From Gnetum montanum (Eukaryota > Streptophyta > Gnetopsida > Gnetales > Gnetaceae): 64,000 nt of DNA. A model generated the notes under the pieces. That model saw only the letters and a program-made list of their open reading frames with translations. It ran no database searches and was not told where the DNA came from. The translations under genes were made by a program, and so were the position numbers. Below, piece by piece: positions 23,662-34,395 of the stretch; position 1 is the stretch's first letter; every line of letters starts with the position of its first letter. The stretch covers positions 639,009-703,008 of the forward strand of contig MNCI01013629.1 in assembly GCA_015680685.1 (NCBI GenBank), given 5' to 3'.

Positions 23662-24440
23662 AAGTAATCAGGAAGCAACTATAGACTTAGCAAGTAAACC
23701 TTGTTATCTAACTACCATGTAGTTTACGTGTACTTTTTCATCGGCTATCCTATTTTTTCTTTACAAACACTAATCACATTTACGCATATATCTTTACAAT
23801 TCCACCAGCTATTTTCACTTATGCTTATGCTTATTTTTTATGCTCCCACCAGCTGTCTTTGTTACTCTTAACTTTATCTAAAACTAATCATGTACACTTT
23901 ACGCTTGAATTATCCATGGCCCGAAATGGCCTAAAACTAATCGCAGCCTGCTAGGGCTTAAAAATGGTGACTTAGTGTTATTTATTTTATTCTTTCACAC
24001 ATATAGCAAGGGTCCAAAATGGCCTTAAACTATCTAGGCCCCGAAATGGCCTTAAACTATCCAGGGCTCGAAATGGCCTTAAACTATTCAGGGCTTGAAA
24101 TGGCCTTAAACTATCCAGGGCCCGAAATGGCTTTAAACTATCCATGGCCCACAATGGCCCTAAACTACCTATTTAAATCATAGTTTACACTTGAACTAGT
24201 CAAAGGCCTAAAATGGCCTTAAACTATCTAGGGCCTGAAATGGCCTTAAACTATCCATGGCTCGCAATGGCCCTAAACTACCTATTTAAATCATAGTTTA
24301 CGCTTGAACTAGTCAAAGACCCAAAATGGCCTAAAACTAGCTATCTCATTTACGCTTTGCACCTAAATTATCTAGTGGCCTGCAATGAATTTAAACTAGT
24401 AACTTCATTTACGCTACATGCTTAAAAGTATCTTCCATTT
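23662..24440 (+). repeat. E5 spacer repeats after protease
   Basis: No gene. From about 23925 there are repeated units of about 30 bases, GGCCCGAAATGGCCTTAAACTAT and variants, on the protease side of the antisense gene. E4 (51220-51500) and E6 (43040-43365) have the same type at the same place. Confidence 0.85.
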
Positions 24441-24639
24441 CTCATAGCATCAAAACCTATTCATTTACGCTTTGCATAAAACAAAAATAGCAAAAGAACA
24501 TCAAAATCAGACCAAATTTGCATTAAAGTGTTACCAAATTTGCATTAAAGTATTAAAGAAAAATATTGTCTTTCGTTTCATCCCATTATAAAAAACAAAC
24601 TGTGGCTAATACAGCCACACTATGCATCTCCTTTGTCCC

Positions 24640-25438
24640 CATTGTCACCTGTATTCTAGCAGCCACACCACCCCTGCGCGCCCCTTTGGAACCACACCGC
24701 ATACTCCTTTATATGAGCATGAGGAGGAGGAACATTGGCCGTGGGAACATATATGCAGCATAGAACACCCCCGATGTCCAAAACGATTAGGACGGGCTTT
24801 AACATAATACTGTATAATGAAAACATATTAATATTAGACAAACCATTTAGACATGAACATTCATCACATTACATTAGGGTTCTCCTAATTCCTAGAAAAT
24901 TATAGATTCCATTGGAAACACATTGCTAGAACCGCCCAAACCCTTGCAACAACGCAAGGTTTGTCCTTAACAACAACGATGAAAGCAACACTACGTATTA
25001 CTCTAGCGTAACATGTAACTATTACGAGAATAAAGGAAAAGAAGAAAAACCCTGATTATGCTACTCACAGATACAATACTTAAATTTTTCAATTATACAC
25101 TACGTTTGCTCAGCATTACTCAACATTACCTAAACCCTTGTAACAATATGAGGTTTGTCTCCAACAACGAAGACAAAGGTAATATCGCAAACCACAATAA
25201 CTTATTCTGTGTAAATAGATATTAACGCTCAACGCAACATATGTATTCAAGAAAATAACATACAATTGCGATGTTGCAACAAATATAATAGTAGTGCAAA
25301 AGGGTGGACGATGACTTATCGGTTAAGTGGAGTAACTTCCTGAGCCTTGACTCTAGCCTATGAAGCCCGCTGCAAACCCTCCCACACTTCATCAATCCTT
25401 TCTAGTTTAGCATTCTTCCCTTTGACCTTTAGTGTCAT
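24640..25438 (-). pseudogene. E5 antisense gene remnant (exons 1 and 2 only)
   Basis: Exon 1 is 25438-25320 (119 nt, as in E1 and E4), starting ATG with basic KVKGKNAK. One TAG interrupts it, and its donor is changed from GT to AT. Exon 2 starts at 24809 after a normal acceptor and reads KPVLIVLDIGGVLC and a VPPPHAH stretch. It then decays, and exons 3-8 are missing, apparently deleted. Two copies of an intron element around ACCCTTG...CAAGGTTTGTC lie in intron 1 (about 24945 and 25133). A good TATA box lies upstream at 25558-25567. E5 kept a full pol, so the antisense gene was lost separately. Confidence 0.7.
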
Positions 25439-25557
25439 AGTTGCAATCGAAATATTTTTCGTAAAATTGTCTATTTATGCCTTACTTTTGCTTCTTTTCT
25501 GCTATAGCCAGATCCAAATTCGTGATATCTGTAACCTGTTTTGAGTATGAACCACCG

Positions 25558-25567
25558 GTTTATAAAC
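25558..25567 (-). promoter_or_regulatory. TATA box of E5 antisense gene
   Basis: GTTTATAAAC on the minus strand, about 120 bases before the exon 1 ATG. The following GGTGGTTC is also present in E1 after its TATA-like site. Confidence 0.5.
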
Positions 25568-25974
25568 AAAATGCTTGAAACTAACTTTTCTTTTTGTTCG
25601 ATTGATGCGGAACTTTCCCAAAATGTCAATGTCAGTATGACATGAAACACGAAGATCAAGGCATTAATTTCGTAGATATCGTGTAGATCATGGTCTGAAA
25701 TGACCCTAAACTAATATATAATTTATCATCTCATAATTCGGCCACATTAACTATGGTCTATACAAAAATTCAAATTTTATGACACGCTAGACATGTCACG
25801 TTGCATCTTTCATCTTATTTCATATGCTAGCATCTAGGAAGCCGAGCTCGTCATTGTTTTACAAACCAGGCATATTTGTAATAGTCCACTAAGAATTTAA
25901 ACTAGAAGCCTCTTTAATATGCAATCCTTATGCAGAAAAATAGTGTAACAACTTTCATTTTTTGGCATTTTTGC

Positions 25975-25976
25975 AG
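25975..25976 (+). other. Sense 3' splice acceptor before E5 pol
   Basis: Pyrimidine-rich TTTTTTGGCATTTTTGCAG ends at 25976, 12 bases before the pol ATG at 25989. Confidence 0.55.
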
Positions 25977-25988
25977 GGTGATTTGCAA

Positions 25989-28900
25989 ATGGACACAGCT
26001 TTATCCGCACCCTTAACCTTAACAGGCCCATATGGGGAGACCATTAGATAGCTTAATTACACGCTAATAAAAACAGATCCTTCCCTTTGTGACGCAATGA
26101 TAGCAACATCAGAAATATATCCAGATTGGCCAGAACATTTGGCCTGAACTCTGGACCTGGAGGCTAGTGATGTGACCGAGAACCCTCTCAATGAGGTCCT
26201 TGTGGTTACGCACAAAGGTGAAAATAAAACTCTCAGGGTTAGTTCCCTCCTAGACCAACAGACATAGAGTGGCATAATCCAAGTGCTCCAAAATAATGCT
26301 ACTGTATTTGCATGGTCATACAAAGACATGCCAGGATTAGACCCGAGATTAATATAGCATAACATAATTTTAGACCCATGCATCAAAGCAATTAGACAGA
26401 AGGCACAAAAGATTAAGCTAGAAATCACGCTAGTAGTGTGTAATGAAATCACCAAGCTATATCAGGCTGGTTTCATTCGTGCGGTTGATTACTCAAACTG
26501 GGTGTCCAACATCGTAATTATTACTAAGAAAACAGGAGGCATACACATCTGCATAAAATTTTGGGATTTGAACAAAGCCATGATTAAGAATAATTTCCTG
26601 TTACCGAGTATCGACCAACTGATCAACACAATAGCTGGTCACATGCTTCTATCCTTTATGGATGGTTTCTCAGGTTATAATCAAATTTGTATTAATCCAG
26701 AGCACCAATTGACCACAACATTCATGATGCCCTGGGGGACCTTCTGTTATACTATGATGCCTTTCAGGCTAAAAAATGCTAGAGCAACGTATCAATGAGC
26801 CATGACATACATCTTTAGCGACTACCTCTTAGGGAGATTGATGACTACGTAGATGACATAGTTGTCAAGTCTATAAAGTCAGAAGATCATTCAAAAGACT
26901 TGGAGTTAGTCCTTAAATGATGTCTCACATATGACTTATGGCTTAACCCAAAGAAATATGTATTCAGAGTTAAAACCATACGCATGTTGGGGTTTGTAGT
27001 ATTAGAGACTAGCATTCAAGTCGATCCTGAAAAGGTTAAAGTCATTGTCGATTTATCGCCACCTACAAACCTTAAGGAACTACATGGGTTGCAGGGAAGA
27101 CTACAATTTATCAGGCAGCTCATCTTGAAGTTAACAGATAAATTACATCCAATGCAACACTTCTTAAGAAGGGTGTTAATTTTGAATGGACCAATGACTG
27201 TTAGCATGCATTTGATGACTTAAAAAGGGAGCTGCAACATTTACCAATGGTTTTCCCACCACAAAGAGATCAATCTTTTTACATTTATCTAGAAAACTCA
27301 GATGTGTCTATAGCTACGTTACTTTGCCAAAAAAGGAATAACAGGTCAGAAGCCCCTATCTATTACCTTAGTCACACTCTATTTGTGTACGAAACAAGGT
27401 ACAATGAAGTAGAGCGCAACTGTTTGACATTGGTTTTTGCACTTAAGAAATGTAGGCATTCTCTTTTCCGCAGTCAGGTCAACATAATTTGCAAAAACAA
27501 CGTTCTACGGGCTATCTCAAACAACTTGTATGAGAGTAGTAGGATAGCTCATCGGAAAGCTATCACAGCTGAATTCGATTTACATTATGTTGGCCAGTCG
27601 TCCATCAAAGGTTAGGCTATAGCCAACCAGCTAGCGACATCGCCTATTAAAGGTCAAGCTACAATAAAGCCAGAATTCCCGGATGAGCATGTACATAGTT
27701 TAAGCCCTGTGTCAATAGGCCTTGAAGTGACGTTGTACTTCGATGGAGCTTCAACTACTAGAGGTGGCAGTGTTGCCACTGTTATTATGCTTACCCCTGA
27801 GGATGTGCATCCATTGGCTTACTGCCTGGCCTTCCCTTGTATGAACAACATGGTAGAGTATGAGAGGCTCCTCAGAGGATTGTTGATAGCCAGAGAACTC
27901 AACTTTCAACACCTGGCAATCTGAGGCGATTCGATGCTGGTCATTAATCAAATCATAGGAGTCTACGCCTGCAAAGCTATACATCTATAGATCTACTATG
28001 ATATGGCTAAAGATCTCCTGAAAAAATTTGTTAGAATCGATGCCCAACACGTGTCGCGTAATGAAAATGTTGTGGCTGATGCACTGGCAACATTGGCACT
28101 AAACGTGCCACCACACTTGTTTTCCACTTGGCCTCTTTAAGGATGGAATGTATAGATCCTGTCATTCAAGTGGTGTAGATTTCTTCATTAAACGTGGGGG
28201 GAGTGCCAGAATGATACAACAACATTAACACTTACCTTTTGCATGGCGAACCACCACATGAGCTAACACATGTACAAAAGGACGCAGTGCGCAAGCGTGC
28301 CAGGTAATACGTCATCATTGGAGACAGTACTCTCTGTAGATGCTCTTTTGATGGGGTATTGCTAACTTGCATTAATAATGATCAAGCACAACGAATAGTT
28401 AGTGAAGTCCACGAGGGGTTGTGTGGAGGACACGTAGCCCCATGAGCCATGGTCGCTAAAATCATATGCCTAGGGTACTATTGGCCATACATAGAAAGAG
28501 ACTGCCTTACCAAAGTTAAGACATGTGATACGTGCCAGTGTTATGTAATCCTAATACACATGTCGCCAACCGAGTTACACACTACACAGATTACTTGGCC
28601 ATTCCAATGATGGGGACTAGATATCATAGGTCCCATTGTGCCTAAATCTTCCGCAGGATATAGCTTCATTATCACAACCACCGAGTATTTTACAAAGTGG
28701 GTTAAGGCTATTCCCCTATGGAAGATTACATCTCAATAGGTTTGCCAGTTCATCTTAGAAAATATTGTAACCAGATTTGGGCTCCCTATGACTATTGTGA
28801 CTAACAACAGGCCATAATTTAGTAGCACAGAAATGAAATATTTTTGCGATAATCTTGGTATCAAGAAATCTTTTTCTTCACCTTATTACCCGCAAGAAAA

Positions 28901-29476
28901 TGGTCAAGCAGAAGCAACAAACAAGGTAATTATCAATCTACTTAAGAAGATGCTCAAAAATAACAAAAAATAATGGCATGAAAAAATCCTCTACGTGCTA
29001 TGGGCGTATCGTACGACGTGCAGAACAGCTACAGACAGAACACCCTACAACCTAGTCTATGGATCCAAAGCAGTGTTGCCCTTGGAATTATAGGTTCCAT
29101 CATTGTGGATGGTCCTTTTCACGGTTATAAATGAGACTCAACACAATGAGTCTAGAATCGTGGATTTAGACTTAGTGTAGGAGAAACGCATCCAAACGCT
29201 CGACACCATTGAAAGATATCAGGAAAAATAGAGACAGAAGCATCGACACAACCTGCATCAATGATCAATCAAGGAAGGAGACCTAGTTCTCAAGGCCATT
29301 TGTGAACTAGTAGGCAAATTTTCCACAAACTAGGAAGGCCCTTTGTTACAAACTGGGAAGGCCCTTTCTTGGTCATTAGCGCATATAGCAATAGAGCATT
29401 CAAGTTAGCGGATATCGATAGCAACGAGCATCCAAACCTAGTGAATCATCTGTACTTGAAGTGGTATTATGTCTAA
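25989..29476 (+). pseudogene. pol: E5 pol
   Basis: RT starts with a GPYG segment. The catalytic YVDD region (about 26850) is shifted out of frame by a small deletion. Gypsy RNase H is at about 27250-27640, archaeal-type RNase H at about 27740-28100 (FDGAST, EYERLL), the integrase finger at about 28390-28560, and the core with DIIG and the ENGQAEAT segment follows. The second aspartate motif is damaged. A short stretch is duplicated near 29325-29370 (CTAGGAAGGCCCTT and CTGGGAAGGCCCTT). Many TAG/TGA stops and several frameshifts leave it inactive. It ends at 29476. Confidence 0.88.
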
Positions 29477-29499
29477 ACATCGACTCGGCTCAGATGCAA

Positions 29500-29870
29500 G
29501 GTAATAAACATCTACTATGATGTAAAACTGGCAAAGTTGTACATGTCCGCTATGACATAAAACTAGCACTTCTTGCATGCGTCCGCTAAGATGCTAAACT
29601 GGCAAAGTTTCTGACTATCCTCCATGACATGAAACTAGCAAGATAAGCATACGTCTGCTGAGATGCTAAACCAGCATAGACTTGTCCCTGGGTCATGACA
29701 TAAAACTAACACCCACAGCATGATCTGCTGGGACCATAAACTAGCTCTTCCACCATCCGCTACGACGTAAAACTAGTAGGTTTCAGTCTGCCCAGATGTC
29801 AAACCAGGACCACAGCCTGCTGAGGCTTAAAACTAGCAACAATAGTCAACTAGGACTCAAAATTGGAACC
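29500..29870 (+). repeat. 3' tandem repeats of E5
   Basis: Units such as GTCCGCTATGACATAAAACTAGCA, about 12 degenerate copies, directly after the pol stop. Confidence 0.82.
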
Positions 29871-31058
29871 TGCCAATAGATAATCTATAAAGCAAGCGAG
29901 AGTGGTCACTCTTGCACTGCATCCCTACTAGATGGAATGGGTAAGGCATTGGGATAGATACAACGTCGCTACCCCACCGGCATCCTATTGATTCCTCAGA
30001 CAGATCGAAAGGCATGCTACTGACCCCTCGGAGATGTTGCTACAATAGCCACTCTGTAGTTGTAACTCCTGGGATCAACTTCACTACTTGGGGCCCCAAA
30101 GAAACTGTGGTCATCCATAGTCTTAGTGGCCTCCATCCATCACCATCACCAGACTCAGGCTTAGCAGATTCATCTAACTTATTCTTTGCCCAGTCATTTG
30201 AGCAAGATGAATCTGGCTGTCGACGGCAGCTTCATGAACCATGGCATCAACATTGGGACCATTGCTCCTTATCACGATCCTTGTTTCATGGCCTACACTC
30301 TCCTTTTCACTTTGGACGGTGCTTGTTTCAACAGCCTCCCTCCTTAGCGATTAGAATGATTGCTTCTGCACTCTGCTCTTTGTTATGTTTTGCAGGTTAC
30401 TTGCTATGATAGTGTTGATCGAGAATGCATTCATTAGAAGGTGAGGTATCGCAGAGTCCTAAAGTGGTTGCTCAAACTAGCCTAGCTACTTAGGAGTGCA
30501 AACCCTACCTCTCCCTCCATCGGATGCATTACTTTGTTTTCTTCTCCTTTTGTCCTCACGAATGCCTTTACCCTCTACTTTGCTTGTACAGAGTGTGAAC
30601 ATTCAATGAAATTCTTTTGCATCATCGTGTCCATGAACTAGTGTAACACAACTCGCCTAGTGGAATGTAGTTCAAAAAAAAGGGCAAAGCTTGGCAAAAT
30701 GAATGTAAAACAACTCATCCAGGCCATGCGGGCGTAACATAACTCGTCCACACAAGCCCTTCATATACAGTATGACGGCGTAACCTCTCGCAAATACATT
30801 CGTGGAAGGATGTAATGACTTGTTCATGAAAATTTCATGTTCATATGCTTGAGTCTTCCCTGAACCTCCTTCCTCTTACTTCTGTAAAATCCCTTCTATG
30901 CTTTCTTTCCTACGTTGCCTTTGCACTTCCAGGTTTAATAGAGCGACATTTGAGCAATCTCTGACGGATGCTGTTGGTGCCTTTACCTCTCTAGTATTTC
31001 GTATTCTTTGTCGACGTCTTTCGGTCAAGCTCTCTAAACGTCAACAAAGAGGGGCCAT
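29871..31058 (+). other. E5 3' noncoding region with hairpin and polypurine tract
   Basis: No gene supported. It shares CCCTCGGAGATG and the acceptor-like TTTTGCAGGTTACTTGC (about 30390) with E1/E2. The stem arms are CTTTGTCGACGT (31006-31017) and ACGTCAACAAAG (31038-31049), followed by the polypurine tract AAAGAGGGGCCAT. Confidence 0.7.
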
Positions 31059-31475
31059 TGAAACACCATAAAAATTTTGAGGCCTTAATGGTTCGGCAAA
31101 ATCTAGTGATTCAGGTAAGGAGTCACAACAAGGCACAGCACAATACAATTAAATTTCAGAAGATAGAACAAAACGATGGGTGCACGGCGACAAACCTTCA
31201 ACTTTGCAAGTTTTCTATGTTTCAAAAATCTTAATGTTTAGCATACTACACTGCATTACACAACATAGTGTAATTCCGCGTTACGTAGCGTAATGTCAAA
31301 GGTAGTCAACCACAACATCAAAGATGGCAAACATTTAAGACTTTGATGACCCAGCAAAAATCTCAAGGCTTAGACAATGATCTGTAGCATGCCACACATT
31401 TCAGTAGGTTTTCTTTCTTGGTTAAGGGGCCTATTACGCTACGTTACGTAGTGTGGCATAATAAAACCCTGAAAG
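31059..31475 (+). repeat. E5 3' LTR, left piece
   Basis: Begins TGAAACACCATAAAAATT like the 5' LTR and is cut by E6 after GAAAG. It continues at 49312. Confidence 0.93.
31471..31475 (+). repeat. Target-site duplication of E6, left
   Basis: GAAAG, repeated at 49307-49311. The intact E5 5' LTR has a related undivided sequence near 18595 (TTGGAAGGATTGATCA). Confidence 0.92.
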
Positions 31476-32924
31476 TGTACCGCCCGAAATTGTCGGTCCC
31501 CGGCTGGAAGGGGAAACGGAGACCGCTGGATCGCAGGACGAGCATAGATGACCCCACCTTCGCCTGAGAGCGTGCTGGAATGCACGAAGGTAGGGTACCT
31601 TGGGTGGTCCGCACGCGGATCAGAAAAGGATTTCCCCGAGCACCACCGAAGTGTTATACGCTGGGTTATGTGTAAACGGAGCGTAAACAATGAAATAGAC
31701 AGACAGAGCGTAAGCGTAAAAGGGCATAAACAAGGTCGGGCGTAAACAACATAAACAAATATAGGCCCAGCGTAAGCGTATACAGGCGTGAACAGCGTGA
31801 ACAGCATGAACAGCGTAAAAAAGTGTAAAGAGCGTAAGCAAAATGTAAACAGTGTAAGCAGTGTGGGCGTATACGGACGTGAACAGAGCGTGAACGTAAA
31901 CATGCATAAACGAAGCGTGGGCCAAATTGACGTAAAACTGTAAAAGAACTTGCAGCAAACGTAAACAGTGGATCACAGAGTCAAAATGTTGTACACCGGT
32001 CTAACGTAGTCGTGTAGGGAAACAAGGCAGACGTAAAGCCCCGGTGGACGCAGGGATGCAGCTGGTTGGCACAGTAGGCGGAGCGTGGATTGTGCTCGGC
32101 GTACAGGACTTCCAGCGTAAGCGTAAGCGTAAGGGGTTTCTGGGCTCTTGTTTGCAGCGTAATTGCTCTGGTAAATTTCTGCCGACCTAGAATTTACGGA
32201 AGACTGGGCTATTTATAGGGGTAGGGTTACCGAGAAAATCGGACTGGGAGACACGTGCCGTATAGACCGGGCGTTTACAATTTAGAAACATGGTATACGC
32301 TGGGCGTATACGCTACAACATGCCAGCGTATACGCTGGGCGTGGACTTGGATGGATGCTGGCGTATACGCTGGGGCATATACGCTGATGGATGCTGGACG
32401 TCGACTTGCTTCAATTCTTGCTCCCGTTGCACCTGCTGAGCGTGCGTGTGAAGCGTGTATGCTGAGGCGTATACGCTGAGCGTATATGCTGGTGAATGTT
32501 GGGCGTATACGCCAGGCGTATACGCCAAAGGATGTCCACTTGCTTCAATCCTTGCTCTTCGGTGTAATCTTCATGCTGCCATTGGAGATCTTGTCGTCGA
32601 GCATGTGCATCTGCCGTACCTGGGCGTGTACGCCGGAGAGCCGGGCATATACGCTGGAGTGCCGGTCGTATACGCTGGACGTATACGCTGGAGTGCTGGG
32701 CGTATACACTGGAGTGCTGGGCGTATACGCTGGCACAACACTTGGTTTAAAACTGGACGTATACGCTGGGTGTATACGCTGGCACAACACTTTGTAAAAA
32801 CCAGGTGTTTCGATTCTCAGAGTTGCCCTGTGTGACTTCAAATGTAGCCAAAGTCGTCTGTAGGTCACGGGGATCTGCTTCTTGTCAGACAAATGCTAAA
32901 CTCAAAAATTTTTGTGGTGTTTCA
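31476..32924 (-). repeat. E6 3' LTR (1,449 bp)
   Basis: On the minus strand it starts TGAAACACCACAAAAATT (at 32924) and ends CGGGCGGTACA (at 31476). U3 holds the GCGTATACGC array at 32290-32800. The TATA box is at 32210-32217 (minus), followed by GGTCGGCAGAAATTT. It nearly matches the 5' LTR. Confidence 0.93.
32290..32800 (-). repeat. GCGTATACGC palindrome array in E6 3' LTR
   Basis: Roughly 20 copies of the 10-bp palindrome GCGTATACGC or one-base variants, with spacers such as TGGAGTGCTGG. The 5' LTR has the same array at 48645-49175. Confidence 0.85.
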
Positions 32925-32978
32925 TTGGCCCCTCTTTGTTGACGCTTGGAGGAATCGACCCGAGAAGCGTCGACAAAG
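32925..32978 (-). promoter_or_regulatory. E6 hairpin and polypurine tract
   Basis: On the minus strand, arm CTTTGTCGACGCTT (32978-32965) pairs with AAGCGTCAACAAAG (32947-32934). It runs into AAAGAGGGGCCAA next to the 3' LTR. Confidence 0.8.
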
Positions 32979-33959
32979 AAGCGTAAAACACCACAAGCAG
33001 CTTGATAAAAGCTTTGTCCTTTGCCACTTGACCAGACATCATCGTACCGTGTTCAGTGGTGAATGGGATTGAAAGGGCGAGATTGGTAACTGGTAGGAGG
33101 GAAGGGATCGTGAGGATCGATGACTACCCAAGGGATCATGCTGGGGAAGTGGGATGTTCAGGGGTGCGGCATGCCGGTCCTTGTCGATAGCCATATTTTG
33201 GCAGACTCGGAGTGCAGACATGCGGTGTGCGTTCTTTGACGGAACAAGGCTCTTGGTTATTCTTCAAGAGAACTTGTTGGTGAGGCCAAAGCCATGGGAG
33301 GATGTGTTACATTCCTTGGGAGAGCATGGCCCATGCTTAGTGTTCAGGGGGAACTTGCTGGCGGAGCCAAAGCCATGCAACTGGATGTTTTTTTTTAGTG
33401 CTTTAGACATGAGTACTGAGTTTTGAGACAACTGCCTTCCCGCCTGGGGCTTATATGGGAAATGCCAGAGGGTTTTTTTTTTGTGTTGTAAAACTTTGCT
33501 TTGCTTGTGTACTCATGCGCAAGTGCTGTGCGGCGTGTTGCGGCTGCTTGAAAGCGGTACGGTGTTTTAAGTGTATTGGGTGAATCAAGGGGATGTCGGG
33601 ATAAAGTGTGTCGGCGGATGGATAGGGGAATTTTATCAGCGAATGGGGATGTACTAGTGAACGGTTTGATTCAGTCTTGCCAGATGGATTAATGGACATT
33701 GCTTCATCTTGCTGCCTATGATGAAATGCACTCTCGTACGAGCACCTCTGAGCGTCATCCTGCAAACATAACTCCAAAGAGACAAGAAAACCATGAGTGA
33801 ATAAATGAGCTTAGACTTAAACAGCTGCAGGTGAACAAAAATATTGGGGGCGATTTTGAGCACTGAGTGCGAATGTCGACGATGTTGATGAGAGTGTGTG
33901 CAGATGAGGGATGCAATGATTCTGATGAATGAATATGGCTGTGGAGTGAAGGGTCGGAG
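32979..33959 (-). other. E6 3' noncoding region
   Basis: No gene supported. Homologous to the E3 3' region (about 14000-14980), including a TGTTTGCAG acceptor-like motif near 33766 (minus). Confidence 0.6.
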
Positions 33960-34385
33960 ATGAACGTGCCAGTTTACAGTCTTGACGGACTATCATGGGT
34001 TAGTTTTGTGTCGTAACCATTGGACATTGCCCGTTTAAGGTCGTGGCGGACGGTACGTTGCCAGTTTTGAGTCTTAGTGGACCATACAGAGACAAGCTAG
34101 TTTATAGTCTTAGCGGACTCTGATGATTCTGACAACGACATTTTACTGTCATGCCAGGAGGATGCTAGTTTATCGTCATTGCAGACACTGTGGGGTATCA
34201 GTTTATTGTCATAATACCAGGACAATGGTGNNNNNNNNNNNNNNNNNNNNNNNNNNNNNNNNNNNNNNNNNNNNNNNNNNNNNNNNNNNNNNNNNNNNNN
34301 NNNNNNNNNNNNNTTTATAGTCGTGATTCCAGGACTATTCTGTGGTATCAGTTTATAGTCGTGATTCCAGGACTAGCGCGTACCT
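33960..34385 (-). repeat. 3' tandem repeats of E6, with assembly gap
   Basis: Units such as AGTCGTGATTCCAGGACTAT with AGTTTATAG cores. The run of 83 N at 34231-34313 lies inside the array and probably hides more units. Confidence 0.8.
34231..34313. other. Assembly gap (83 N)
   Basis: Unknown bases within a tandem array. Reading frames across it are meaningless. Confidence 0.99.
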
Positions 34386-34395
34386 GAGCTCGGAT

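Noticed and set aside
29880-31058. A third ORF or envelope-like gene between pol and the 3' LTR
   Set aside because: No frame is conserved among E1, E2 and E5 here. Similarity is at DNA level only, and no signal peptide or membrane segment is shared.
31439-32892. Several open frames rich in Tyr, Thr, Pro and Val within E6 LTRs (also 47827-49274)
   Set aside because: They are translations of GCGTATACGC arrays inside LTRs, and the two LTRs do not agree on frame.
34123-34387. Open frames across 34231-34313
   Set aside because: They run through the assembly gap of unknown bases.
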